This document shows positions 36,745-45,605 of a stretch of 64,000 bases of DNA, in pieces; within the stretch, counting starts at the first letter, position 1, and every line of letters begins with the position of its first letter. Position numbers and translations under genes: made by a program. The notes beneath the pieces were generated by a model. The model made no database searches. It was not told where the DNA came from and saw nothing but the letters and a program-made list of their open reading frames with translations. The DNA lies in contig NZ_VYPZ01000001.1 in assembly GCF_008710155.1 (NCBI RefSeq), positions 62,001 through 126,000 on the forward strand, read 5' to 3'. The DNA comes from Sphingobium limneticum (lineage in GTDB: Bacteria; Pseudomonadota; Alphaproteobacteria; Sphingomonadales; Sphingomonadaceae).

Positions 36745-39219
36745 TTAAAAGCTGAACGACAGGCGGCCATAATAATAGCCGCCGTAAAAGCCGAAGGGGG
36801 ACTGCGCCGGATAAGGCGGGAAGCCATTTGTATCGGGCAACGTATTTTTGTCCGGATAGGTGTCGAAGAAATTGTTCGCGCCGATTGCGACGTTCACATT
36901 CTTCGTCGCCTGGAAGGACAGGTCGATGTCCGCGATCCACTTGGCGCCGTAAAACTGGTCGCTCGCCGCCGCCGTGCCCAGGAAAGCGACCTTGCCATAG
37001 CGTGTCTCTCGCAGGTTCAGCTTCAGATTGCCAAGCGCCAGATCCTGCCCAAGGATCAGCTTGGTGCGCGGCAGGTTGCGGTCGATATAGCCCTGCGCTT
37101 GCCGATCGAAGAGAGTCAGATTGAGCGCGGCCAGTTCCGCGGGATTGGCGGCAACACTTGTGATCTTGGTCTTGTTGTAATTATAGCCTGCGGTCAGGCG
37201 CAACGACTTGTCCACGCCCAATGGCTGGAGATAGTTCAGCACGGCCTCCACGCCGCGCGTGCGGGTGTCGATCGCGTTTGCGAAATAGCGGACCGAATAG
37301 TTGGGATCGAACCCGTTGGCGACCAGGATCGCGCTGACCCCCGCACCGGTCAAATAGCCGGTCTGGGCGATGCGATCGTCCAGCTTGATCTGATAAGCAT
37401 CGACCGACAAGTTGAGGCGCGATCCCAGCTTGTAGGTGAAGCCAGCCGACAGGTTGAAGGATTTCTCCGGCGTCAGTGCCTTTGCGCTCAGCGCGTCGCC
37501 GATCGGCGTGCCGGGCCGTACCGATTTGGCGGTGATGAAGGTCTGTACGCCGTTCACCGTGGTATATTGGTTGGATGTCTGCGCGAAGGCCGACTGTGCC
37601 AGCGCGGGCGCATGGAAGCCGTTGCTCACAGTGCCTCGGATCGCGAAATTATCGGTAAAGTCGAAACGGGTCGTGAATTTGCCGTTCAGCGTGTCACCCG
37701 CGCTGTCGTCATAATGTTCGGCCCGCCCTGCCACCGCGACGAACCATTGGGGGATCGGGTTGAAGCCGATGTCGACATAGGCGGCATAGCTGTTGCGGCT
37801 CAGTTTGGCGGCATCCTCGGGCGTCAGTACGATCGCACCCTGCGCGCCGATCGTGGCGTAGCGCCCCGCAAGCGGCGTCCCGGCGGGATAGCGATAGAGG
37901 CCATTGGCATAGGAGGCCGGATCCCCTGCAATAGTCTGGAACTGCTCATAGCGATGTTCCGCGCCGAAAGAGATTTTCAGTGGCTCGGCAAGACCGATGT
38001 CGACCCCCTTTGAGACATCCACATTGTTCGTCCACTGTTTGAATTTTGCGGTAAAGGTCCAGAACTTGGTGGGGCTTGCGCTGCCCAGCGAGGCGTTCAA
38101 ACTGTTGGTCGAACCGTTTTTCGACCGGTTTTCGCCATAGGTGCTGGAAATGTCCCAGTTCCAGCCGCCACTTTCCCCTTTGACGCCGCCCAGTGCCTGA
38201 AAGTCGCGCTCATCTAGCGTGTAATTGGGCGCATAGCCGTCCGGGAAAATGGACAGCACGGCATTGGTCGAATTGGGCCGGCGGAAATTCTGGCCGATGA
38301 CGGCCTCTCGGGTGGACCAGGTCGACGAAGAATAGACTGTAGCGCCGGGCGATAAGGGCAACTCGGCATTATACAGGATGGTCAGCGCGCGCAGATCGGG
38401 CAGGCCGCCGGTGAAGGCGGTCTTGTCGCGATTTTCGCGCGGGTCCGGTTGGCCGTTGGCGGGATAATAGAAGGCGCCGGTCGCCGGGATAGCGCGTCGG
38501 GCATGATTATTGTCCCTGGCATTGGCAGCGATGTTCAGGAAGCCGCCTTCGCCCAGCCTGAAGCCGATATTGCCGCCGGCCTCGATATTGCGACCGTCGC
38601 TATTGCCCAGATAGCTGTAGCGCTTGCCCGCGTTCAGGCTGAGCGTCCCGCCCTGCGCATCGTCTTTCAGCACGATGTTGATCACGCCGGCGATCGCGTC
38701 CGATCCATATTGCGCGGCCGCGCCGTCGCGCAGCACTTCGATTCGCTTGATCGCGGCGGCGGGGATCAGGTCGATATCGACCGAATTGGCGCCCTGATCG
38801 ACGCTGCCGGTCGACAGGTTGAGCAATGAACTATTGTGTCGCCGCTTGCCATTCACCAGCACCAGTACATGCGATCCGCCAAGGCCGCGCAGACCCGCAG
38901 GTCGCGCCACGCTGTTCCAGGACGATGAACTGACCGTCAGCGAATTGAAGCTGGGCAACAACACGCCCAACGCATCGCGCAGCGAACTATTGGCGCCCAG
39001 CGTGGCCAACTGGCTCTCGTCGATCACGTCGATCGGCGCGGGGCTGTCGATAACAGTGGTGGCGCGGCTGCGATTGCCGATGACGACGATGGTTGAATCC
39101 GTCTCCGCTTCGGTTGCGGCCGGTGCCCCTTGAGCAATGGCCTGCGATGCTGTCCCCACACCGGCGCTCAGAGCCGACGAGAGCAAAGCGACGCGTAGCA
39201 TTGTCTTGGTATCGAACAT
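36745..39219 (-). CDS. TonB-dependent outer-membrane receptor of the monooxygenase operon
   Basis: An 824-residue receptor with signal peptide MFDTKTMLRVALLSSALSAG... cut near AIAQ. The plug starts at TIVVIGNRSRATTVIDSPAP and has DVIDESQLATLGANSSLRDA, GLRGLGGSHVLVLVNGKRRH and KRIEVLRDGAAAQYGSDAIA. The barrel ends in YYGRLSFSF. SD GGGGGAAA precedes the ATG at 39219; a second ATG 15 bases upstream lies within that SD. Its position between a solute-binding protein gene and a flavin monooxygenase gene implies it imports the compound that the operon breaks down. Confidence 0.92.
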   Translation of the reverse strand: MFDTKTMLRVALLSSALSAGVGTASQAIAQGAPAATEAETDSTIVVIGNRSRATTVIDSPAPIDVIDESQLATLGANSSLRDALGVLLPSFNSLTVSSSSWNSVARPAGLRGLGGSHVLVLVNGKRRHNSSLLNLSTGSVDQGANSVDIDLIPAAAIKRIEVLRDGAAAQYGSDAIAGVINIVLKDDAQGGTLSLNAGKRYSYLGNSDGRNIEAGGNIGFRLGEGGFLNIAANARDNNHARRAIPATGAFYYPANGQPDPRENRDKTAFTGGLPDLRALTILYNAELPLSPGATVYSSSTWSTREAVIGQNFRRPNSTNAVLSIFPDGYAPNYTLDERDFQALGGVKGESGGWNWDISSTYGENRSKNGSTNSLNASLGSASPTKFWTFTAKFKQWTNNVDVSKGVDIGLAEPLKISFGAEHRYEQFQTIAGDPASYANGLYRYPAGTPLAGRYATIGAQGAIVLTPEDAAKLSRNSYAAYVDIGFNPIPQWFVAVAGRAEHYDDSAGDTLNGKFTTRFDFTDNFAIRGTVSNGFHAPALAQSAFAQTSNQYTTVNGVQTFITAKSVRPGTPIGDALSAKALTPEKSFNLSAGFTYKLGSRLNLSVDAYQIKLDDRIAQTGYLTGAGVSAILVANGFDPNYSVRYFANAIDTRTRGVEAVLNYLQPLGVDKSLRLTAGYNYNKTKITSVAANPAELAALNLTLFDRQAQGYIDRNLPRTKLILGQDLALGNLKLNLRETRYGKVAFLGTAAASDQFYGAKWIADIDLSFQATKNVNVAIGANNFFDTYPDKNTLPDTNGFPPYPAQSPFGFYGGYYYGRLSFSF

Positions 39220-39270
39220 TGAAATTTCCCCCATTTTAACGTTATTCCGTCTTGAATGCCTGACCCGGAA

Positions 39271-40239
39271 TCAGATCAGCCCGGCTTCCCACAATCCCGA
39301 CATGTCGTATTCGCCGCGCACCAACCCGAATGCGAAAAGGTCGCTGGTCACTTGTTGAAGGCTGGCGATGGCATCGGCCGCCGGCGGCACGATCAGCGCG
39401 GGCCGGCTGGCTTCGCGCGCCAGCCGCTCGAACAGGGCCGGCGATTGATCACTCAACTGACCCGACAGCGCGGCCCAGCGCGCGGGGTTATGGCCGATCC
39501 ATTGCCATGTGGTCTGTTCACGGCGCAGATAATCCCGGATCGCGGCGCGTTTGAGCGGATCGCCCAGCGCGTCGGGATGCGCGGAGATGCAGAAATTGCC
39601 CGAATATATGCCTTTGACGTTGGATATGATCCACCGCCCGCCCAGCAGCTTTTCCGTCAGCAGCGCCGATATGCCGCTCGCTACGGTCGCCTCCACATGG
39701 CCACGGGTAAAGGCGGCGTTGGCGTCGCTTACCGGCAGGCCCACTGCCTTGACGTCCTTCAACGTCATGCCGTGCGCTTCCAGCAATTTCAGCAGATAAT
39801 AATAATTGTTGGTGTTGGGCGTGTAGGCGATGGTCCGCCCGCGTAAATCCTCGAACCGGCGCGCGGGTGAGGACTTGCCCACCAACACGCCACTATTGTT
39901 CACATCGCCCTGGTGCGTCGCGATCAATTTTATCGGCGTGCCTGACTGGATGGCGAAAGCCGGCGGAATTTCGCTCATATAACTATAATCGAGTTCGCCG
40001 GCCGCATAGGCATTGAGCACCAGCGACCCACCCGGCAGATCGACATAGCGAACCTTGTACGGCATGTCCGCCAGGCCTGCGGCGGCCATGAAATTGCCCG
40101 CAGTATTCTTGTATCGCCACACGCGCAGGGTAACGTCCGAAAGCCTCTGCGCCTTGGCGGATGGCCTGCACCCGGCAAGCGCCAAGGCACCGGCGCTGGA
40201 CAGCAGACCGCGCCGCGAAAAGGATGAAGGAGCGGGCAT
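39271..40239 (-). CDS. Solute-binding lipoprotein, SsuA/TauA-like (Tat signal)
   Basis: A 322-residue periplasmic binding protein of the aliphatic sulfonate / taurine / nitrate type. The N-terminus SFSRRGLLSSAGALALAGC joins a twin-arginine motif to a lipobox, so it is a Tat-exported lipoprotein. LDYSYMSEIPPAFAIQSGTP, QGDVNNSGVLVGKSSP, RFEDLRGRTIAYTPNTNNYY and GHVEATVASG match the SsuA fold. It is a paralogue of the protein at 42982. The ATG overlaps the aldolase stop (TGATG). No permease or ATPase gene is linked, which is unusual for this family. Confidence 0.88.
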   Translation of the reverse strand: MPAPSSFSRRGLLSSAGALALAGCRPSAKAQRLSDVTLRVWRYKNTAGNFMAAAGLADMPYKVRYVDLPGGSLVLNAYAAGELDYSYMSEIPPAFAIQSGTPIKLIATHQGDVNNSGVLVGKSSPARRFEDLRGRTIAYTPNTNNYYYLLKLLEAHGMTLKDVKAVGLPVSDANAAFTRGHVEATVASGISALLTEKLLGGRWIISNVKGIYSGNFCISAHPDALGDPLKRAAIRDYLRREQTTWQWIGHNPARWAALSGQLSDQSPALFERLAREASRPALIVPPAADAIASLQQVTSDLFAFGLVRGEYDMSGLWEAGLI

Positions 40240-41084
40240 CAATCGAGCAGATCTGGCTCGGCGCGGACGATCTCATCCCAATAGGGCAGGAAGCTGAGCC
40301 AGGCCCATGCTTCGCGCTGTTCGTGCGAAGGTGCGCGCTTCGGCGGATCGGTTAATGGTGTCCCCGCTGCGAGGGCAGCCAATTGGACTCGCGCGGCGCT
40401 TTCATAGGCGATGAAGCGCCAGGCAGCGGCTTCGACGCTGTCACCGACGGTCCAATGACCATGGTTGCGCCACAGCAGGATGTTGCGATCGCTCAGTTCG
40501 CGGGCAAACTGCCCCGCTATCTGTGCCCATGTCTCCGCCTGGCTTTTTCCCTCCGGGCGATCGGGTAAGAAAACGACCTGATCGTCATGGAAAATGGCAA
40601 CGTCGGCTATGATCGGTTCGATCGGCTGGCCAAAGGCGGACCATGTCTTGGCGTGGAAACTATGCGCATGCACGATTCCCACGACACCGGGCCGCGCGCG
40701 CTGGACGGCATGATGATAGGGAATGCCGGACAGGTTTACGGGGCCATCGCCCTCCACCACGCGGCCGTCGCTGTCGATGCGCAGCAGGTCGGATACCCGG
40801 ATGTGGGAAAAGGGCACACCCACCGGATTGACCCAGAAATGATCCGTATGTTCCGGGTCGCGGGCGCTCAAATGCCCTGCCAGTCCCGGCTCCACGCCAT
40901 GATGGGCGAGCAGGCGCAGCGATGCGGCGAGTTGCTGCTGGCGATGCAGCCTTTCCTCGCTAAAGGATGCGCGGTTGGTAGGTGCCGCAACGCGCGGCCC
41001 ATCTCCATCGCGCGCCACGCCATAGATGCGCGGCGCCAGCCTCGACGGCGCGGCACGGCGGATAGCAGGAGATAGATTCGTCAT
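40239..41084 (-). CDS. Class II aldolase/adducin-family protein
   Basis: A 281-residue zinc-type aldolase-fold protein of the L-fuculose-phosphate aldolase / adducin head family. Metal ligands are His139 and His141 in IVHAHSFHAKTWSA and the later His in LLWRNHGHWTVGDS (about residue 208). LAGHLSARDPEHTDHFWVNP is a family segment. About 40 extra N-terminal residues are disordered. It is the first gene of a four-gene operon with a binding protein, TonB receptor and flavin monooxygenase. It may act on the carbon product left after C-S or C-N cleavage; this is inference. Confidence 0.87.
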   Translation of the reverse strand: MTNLSPAIRRAAPSRLAPRIYGVARDGDGPRVAAPTNRASFSEERLHRQQQLAASLRLLAHHGVEPGLAGHLSARDPEHTDHFWVNPVGVPFSHIRVSDLLRIDSDGRVVEGDGPVNLSGIPYHHAVQRARPGVVGIVHAHSFHAKTWSAFGQPIEPIIADVAIFHDDQVVFLPDRPEGKSQAETWAQIAGQFARELSDRNILLWRNHGHWTVGDSVEAAAWRFIAYESAARVQLAALAAGTPLTDPPKRAPSHEQREAWAWLSFLPYWDEIVRAEPDLLD

Positions 41085-41575
41085 TTACGCCATCAATCCT
41101 CAAAACTTGTCGATGGCGATGCATAGGAAGCGGAAGGTGGCGCTGGGAAATGAGAAGCGCAGTTCCCAGCTTTGGAATTTCACATATTATTTGCATCGCT
41201 TCAGGATGCGAAAGATCCAATATTCGCTATAATGGCGTGTTTCCTTTTCGTTCAATCACATAGGTCGTCGCCATGATTGATGTTCGACTTCGGTTTCCTC
41301 ATGTCATTGTCCAGCGTCTCTAAAATCCCGCTTCGGTGCGGGCAGCGGTGCTTGATCGACCAATCCGCTCCATCCCGTTCTTCCTACGAAGAAATGCCGA
41401 ATATCAGAAGCGTTATAAGTTCTGCTAAATAATCTGGTCACGAACTCATTTGTTGGTGCAAGCGTTGGAGCATAGCGTTCCAATGATCAATCTGCGGCTC
41501 CGACGGATCGACAATCATCATGTCGTCACGACGGATATTCAGTGCTGCACCGGTCATTGGAATGGATGAATTTTT
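41085..41575. promoter_or_regulatory. 491-base divergent control region of the monooxygenase island
   Basis: Separates the aldolase operon (minus) from the second monooxygenase operon (plus); AT-richer than its surroundings, with no supportable gene. Inverted repeats: GCTGGGAA (41142-41149) with TTCCCAGC (41163-41170), about 58 bases upstream of the aldolase start, and TTGGA-N9-TCCAA (41465-41483), about 90 bases upstream of the monooxygenase start, of a size that suits a LysR-type or similar dimeric regulator. The regulator is not evident; the nearest LysR gene is 7 kb away. Confidence 0.5.
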
Positions 41576-42916
41576 ATGACAGCCAGTCGACAACTTCACC
41601 TCGGCGCTATCTTGAGCGGCGTCGGCACCACGCAAAATGGCTGGCTGCATCCGGATCTGCCTGGCGATGCCAGCGTCAACATTGACTGGTATATCGACAA
41701 CGCCCGCAAGGCGGAGGCGGCCAAGTTCGACCTCGTCTTCATCGTCGATTCTCCTTACATCACGCCAGATACGGCGCCGCATTTCCTCAACCGCCTGGAA
41801 CCGCTGACGCTGCTCTCAGCCGTCGCGACCGCAACCAGCAGGATCGGCCTCGCCGGCACCTTGACCACCTCCTATTGGGAACCCTTCAATGTCGCGCGCC
41901 AGTTCGCCTCGCTCGACCTGATCAGCCGGGGGCGCGCCGCCTGGAATGTCGTGACTACGGGCCTGGAAGGAGCCGCGCGCAACTATGGCCGTGAGGAGCA
42001 TTTCGATCACAAGCTACGCTATGCCCGCGCCCGCGAATTTGTCGACGTCGTGCAAGGCTTGTGGGACAGTTATGAGGACGACGCTTTTCCGCGCGACAAG
42101 GCCAATGCGGTCTTTCTGGACAAGGGCAAGCAGCATCCGCTCAACCATCAGGGCGCCTTTTTTTCCGTGGCCGGTCCGCTCAACATCCAGCGTTCGCCGC
42201 AGGGGCAGCCGGTCATCTTCCAGGCTGGCGAATCCGAACAGGGCAGGGCGCTGGGCGCCGCGATCGCCGAAGGCATCTATGCCAATGCCGAAAGCTTCGA
42301 TCAGGCGCAGGAATATTATGCGGATGTGAAGCGCCGTGCGACGGCGCTCGGCCGCAACCCCGATCATATTCTGATCCTGCCCGGGCTGATCCCGATCATC
42401 GCTGACACAGATGAGGAAGCGCGCGCGATCGAGGAGGAGCAGAATGGCAAGCTGGACCTGAACAAGGCGCTGGTGCAGCTGGGCCGGCCGTTCAACTATC
42501 ATGATTTTACGCAATATGATCTGGACGCCCCCTTCCCGGACGTCAGCCATCTGTCGCTCAACAGCTATAAGGGCCGGGCCGAACGCATCATTCGCACGGC
42601 GCAGCGGGACAATCTGACGCTGCGCGAAACCGCCTGGCGTTTTGCCGCGCGCGCCAACCCCTTCGTGGGTTCGCCCAAAACCGTGGCGGACGAAATCGAG
42701 CGCTGGTTTCTGGATGGCGCATCGGACGGGTTCAACCTGCGCGTCACCAATCCGGCGGACTTCGCGATCTTCGTCGACCGCGTGGTGCCGTTGTTGCAGG
42801 CACGGGGGCTGTTCCGGACCGAATATGCGCATGACACGCTGCGTGGCCATCTTGGCCTGCCGTTCGTCCAAAACCGCCACGCCCGTGCCGCACCGGCCGC
42901 GATCGCAGCCGAATGA
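41576..42916 (+). CDS. Second FMN-dependent monooxygenase (NtaA/SnaA/DszA-type LLM family)
   Basis: A 446-residue paralogue of the monooxygenase at 35360. Shared blocks include LHLGAILSGVGTTQNGWLHP, LTTSYWEPFNVARQFASLDL, GRAAWNVVTTGLEGAARNYG, RYARAREFVDVVQGLWDSYE, a matching LNHQGAFFSVAGPLN (LNHKGAHFSVQGPLN in the other), and a C-terminal GLFRTEYAHDTLRGHLGLP. As in the family, it should need FMNH2 from a separate reductase. It leads a divergent operon with a second solute-binding protein gene. Two diverged copies in one locus suggest two related substrates or two successive oxidation steps. Confidence 0.88.
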   Translation: MTASRQLHLGAILSGVGTTQNGWLHPDLPGDASVNIDWYIDNARKAEAAKFDLVFIVDSPYITPDTAPHFLNRLEPLTLLSAVATATSRIGLAGTLTTSYWEPFNVARQFASLDLISRGRAAWNVVTTGLEGAARNYGREEHFDHKLRYARAREFVDVVQGLWDSYEDDAFPRDKANAVFLDKGKQHPLNHQGAFFSVAGPLNIQRSPQGQPVIFQAGESEQGRALGAAIAEGIYANAESFDQAQEYYADVKRRATALGRNPDHILILPGLIPIIADTDEEARAIEEEQNGKLDLNKALVQLGRPFNYHDFTQYDLDAPFPDVSHLSLNSYKGRAERIIRTAQRDNLTLRETAWRFAARANPFVGSPKTVADEIERWFLDGASDGFNLRVTNPADFAIFVDRVVPLLQARGLFRTEYAHDTLRGHLGLPFVQNRHARAAPAAIAAE

Positions 42917-42981
42917 CGCGGTGATCGCCGGCGTCCGCGCCATCAATCTTTGCAGGCGCTGTCCAATATAAAGGATCATGT

Positions 42982-43961
42982 GTGACCGATAGACGGCATG
43001 ACCGCCGAACCTTGCTTGGTGCCGTGGGTGCCGGTCTGGCCTTCACCATGTTGGGTGGCTGCGGTGCTTCGCCCGGTGCTGGCGGGGGGAAGCTGCGTTC
43101 GTCGTACAGCAAGGGCGGTTATGAACTCATCCTGCGCACGGCCGGGCTGAAACCAAAAGACTTCGGCGTCGACTACAGCCTCTTCCAGTCTGGGCATCTC
43201 GTGATCGAAGCGCTGAACGGCGGTTCGCTGGATTTCGGCACGATGAGCGAAATTCCGCCTGTCTTTGCCGCCGCTTCGTCGATTCAGAGCTTTCGGCAGG
43301 TCGCAACCATCGTTGGCGACGTCAATAATCAGGTGATTTTGGTCCCTCGCCATTCGCCCATCCGCGATTTGGCCGATCTTAAAGGGCGCCGCATCGCCTA
43401 TGTCCGTGCGACGACGTCGCAATATTTCCTCATTCGCATGCTGCAGTCGGTGGGGCTTGGCTGGCAGGATATCCATCCCGTCGCCATGTCGCCTACGGAC
43501 GGGATGGCCGCCTTTTCCAACGGCGCCATCGACGCCTGGGCCATTTACGGTTTCCAGATCCAGCGGGCGGTCGCAACCCAGGGCGCGCATGTTCTCAAAA
43601 CCGCGCTGGGCTTCCTGTCGGGCAACTATACGCTTCGGCCCATGTCGATGCGTTGGCCGATCCGGTCAAGGCGGCGCAGGTCGGCGCCTATTTGCAATTG
43701 CTCAAACAGGGCTTTGCCTGGAAGGCGAAGAATGAAGAGCGTTTCGCCCAAGCACTGGCGAAAGAAATAGAAGTGCCGCTGTCCTATGTGCTGGACCAGT
43801 TACGCAGCGCCAGCCAGCCGACGGACCTGTTGCCGGTGACCAAAGAGGCGGTCGCGTCGCAACAGGCCGTGGCCGACACATTCCATGACGCGGGCTTCCT
43901 GCCGCAGAAAATCAAGGTCGGTTCGCTTTGGGACGACCGTTACAACGCGCTTCTAGGGTGA
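42982..43961 (+). pseudogene. Solute-binding lipoprotein, SsuA-like, broken by a single-base frameshift
   Basis: Paralogue of the binding protein at 39271. The GTG at 42982 follows AAGGA and opens a Tat-lipoprotein signal (DRRTLLGAVGAGLA then LGGC). The frame is good through MSEIPPVFAAASS, VGDVNNQVILVPRHSPIRDL and TALGFLSGNYTL, then degenerates after about 43637. The protein resumes in another frame as AHVDALADPVKAAQVGAYLQ and runs to 43961. One missing G or C in the CGGCCC at 43636-43641 (CGGGCCC expected) would restore about 327 residues. It is either a recent inactivation or a sequencing error; no other lesion is visible. Confidence 0.82.
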
Positions 43962-44169
43962 AAGCGTCGCATCGTTGGCGGCCATTCGTCATCCGATCAT
44001 GATGTTGGCACAGACCATCATCACCGCGAACCGAAGCGTGCGCAGAGGATAAAATGGCGATTCCGACGAATTCGCGCTCGATCAGATCGGGCGCATCCGT
44101 AAAATGAACGCATCCTGTGCAAGGGCGATCGGGCGCGACAAGCGCACGAATGGCAGAGATGAAGCTCAT
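43912..44169 (-). CDS. Small four-cysteine protein coupled to the YeiH-type transporter
   Basis: An 85-residue protein beginning MSFISAIRALVAPDRPCTGC. It has four cysteines (CTGC at 17-20, GLC near 54, RC near 67) and the segments ILSSAHASVRGDDGLCQHHDR and NGRQRCDAF, which look strongly constrained. The layout suggests a metal or Fe-S site. Its ATG overlaps the transporter's TGA (ATGA), so it is co-translated with that gene. The last 50 bases overlap the 3' end of the binding-protein gene on the other strand. I recall similar small proteins in other alphaproteobacteria but know no function. Confidence 0.7.
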   Translation of the reverse strand: MSFISAIRALVAPDRPCTGCVHFTDAPDLIEREFVGIAILSSAHASVRGDDGLCQHHDRMTNGRQRCDAFTLEARCNGRPKANRP

Positions 44170-45557
44170 TGGCCCAATCGTGCCCAATAATCGCCGAATA
44201 TATGGACCGACAGGATGAAGCCAAGGATCAGGTTGACGGCGACGCCGATCGCAAAGGCGCCAAATGGCTTTCGGCCGCCGGCTGACAGAGTCGAAAATCG
44301 GGTCGTCAGGCCGATACTGAGAAAGCAGAAGATAAAGGCCCAACTGCGCAGATCCTTGATCGGCGCGATCAGGCCGGGCACGGCCACCTTGTTATAGTCT
44401 GTCAGGCTGTAGCTGGCGGTCAGGGCCGTGATGAGCGCTGACGCAAGAAAGAAGCCCAGGATGAACTTGGGAAAGCGGCGCCATATCTCTCGCACGTCAG
44501 GGTGCGATCCGCTTGTGCGCTCCTCCCACCGCGTCGTCGCGACGATGGCCAGCACCACCGCCCAGATACCGATCCAGACGTCGCGGCCCACGACCTTCAT
44601 CAGCGTGAAGGCTTGCAGCGCCTGATCGCTCGTGCCCTCTATGCCCGCGACCTTGCCTGCAAAGCCGCCATAGGCCTGCGCTGCCGCAATGCCGGCCGCA
44701 TCGGCAAATTCCGATGTGCCTATCCACGCGCCTGCGATGCCCGTCGGCAACGACAATGCGCGCGCCACGAAGGGCAGGGCAAAGATCATCACGATCGCCC
44801 AGACGATGACGATCGTGATCGTGACCGATGTGTCTTCCTTCTTCGCACCGACAGCGCCTGCGACCGCGATCGCCGCCGACACGCCGCATACGGCGCCGCC
44901 CACGCCCAAAGTCGCGGCGAACCGGCGGTCCAGACCGAATTTGACGGCTGCCAGAAAGATGACGCTGAAGGTGACGACGGATACGATCGACGCTTGCAGG
45001 ATGGCTATCGGACCGGCCAGGGCGATCAGGGAGAAGGGCACGGTCGCGCCCAGCAGGACGATCCCGGTCTTCACGTACAATTCCCCGCGCAAGGCCGATG
45101 TCAGCCATGCCGGCAGTCGCACACTATTGGCAATGACAAGGCCGGCAAACAACGCGACCAGCGGCGGTTCCAGATTGTAACGCACCGCCCCTTCCCACTG
45201 GCCAAGGACGAATATGCCATAGGCGGCGAGGTAGAGCAGAGAGAAGGCCGGCACGAAGCGGCGCACCTGCTGCCCCAGCGCAACGAGAGTAAGGGAAAAG
45301 GCAGCAAGCCAGAACAGGAACTGGGCACCATAGCGCGGCCAGTTTTGCGCCAGATCGGCGATAACCTGCCAGATATCGGACCATTTGGGGGGCAGGACCG
45401 CCAGCCATCGCAAACTGCCACCGGCAGAAAAAAGCGCGGCGCTGGCCAGAACGATGGAAAGGCCGATCCAGATGGCCCAGCTATCCTCCTTCCCACCCAA
45501 GATGCGCAGGATCTTCGCTGCCCCGCGATCCTGTTCGCCTGTAACCGCCTCAGCCAT
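44166..45557 (-). CDS. YeiH-family putative sulfate/sulfite exporter (PF03601)
   Basis: A 463-residue polytopic inner-membrane protein with about 11-12 hydrophobic segments. Characteristic parts are LRGELYVKTGIVLLGATVPF, VGGAVCGVSAAIAVAGAVGA, the EFADAAGIAAAQAYGG loop and TLMKVVGRDVWIGIWAVVLA. The family is annotated as putative sulfate exporters and some members are induced by organosulfonates. Beside two C-S/C-N monooxygenases, the simplest role is removal of sulfite or sulfate released from the substrate. Members are usually 320-350 residues; this one carries about 100 additional N-terminal residues with extra helices. Confidence 0.85.
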   Translation of the reverse strand: MAEAVTGEQDRGAAKILRILGGKEDSWAIWIGLSIVLASAALFSAGGSLRWLAVLPPKWSDIWQVIADLAQNWPRYGAQFLFWLAAFSLTLVALGQQVRRFVPAFSLLYLAAYGIFVLGQWEGAVRYNLEPPLVALFAGLVIANSVRLPAWLTSALRGELYVKTGIVLLGATVPFSLIALAGPIAILQASIVSVVTFSVIFLAAVKFGLDRRFAATLGVGGAVCGVSAAIAVAGAVGAKKEDTSVTITIVIVWAIVMIFALPFVARALSLPTGIAGAWIGTSEFADAAGIAAAQAYGGFAGKVAGIEGTSDQALQAFTLMKVVGRDVWIGIWAVVLAIVATTRWEERTSGSHPDVREIWRRFPKFILGFFLASALITALTASYSLTDYNKVAVPGLIAPIKDLRSWAFIFCFLSIGLTTRFSTLSAGGRKPFGAFAIGVAVNLILGFILSVHIFGDYWARLGQ

Positions 45558-45605
45558 TGTCCTGCCCCCTCATACCCTTAGTCGGCGTGGATCACCGTCT
45601 TGCCA

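Noticed and set aside
41438..41557. Minus-strand frame of 39 codons (MTGAALNIRRDDMM...) in the divergent control region
   Set aside because: Composition is plausible, but there is no ribosome-binding site and it covers a dyad likely to be regulatory; not supportable without conservation data.
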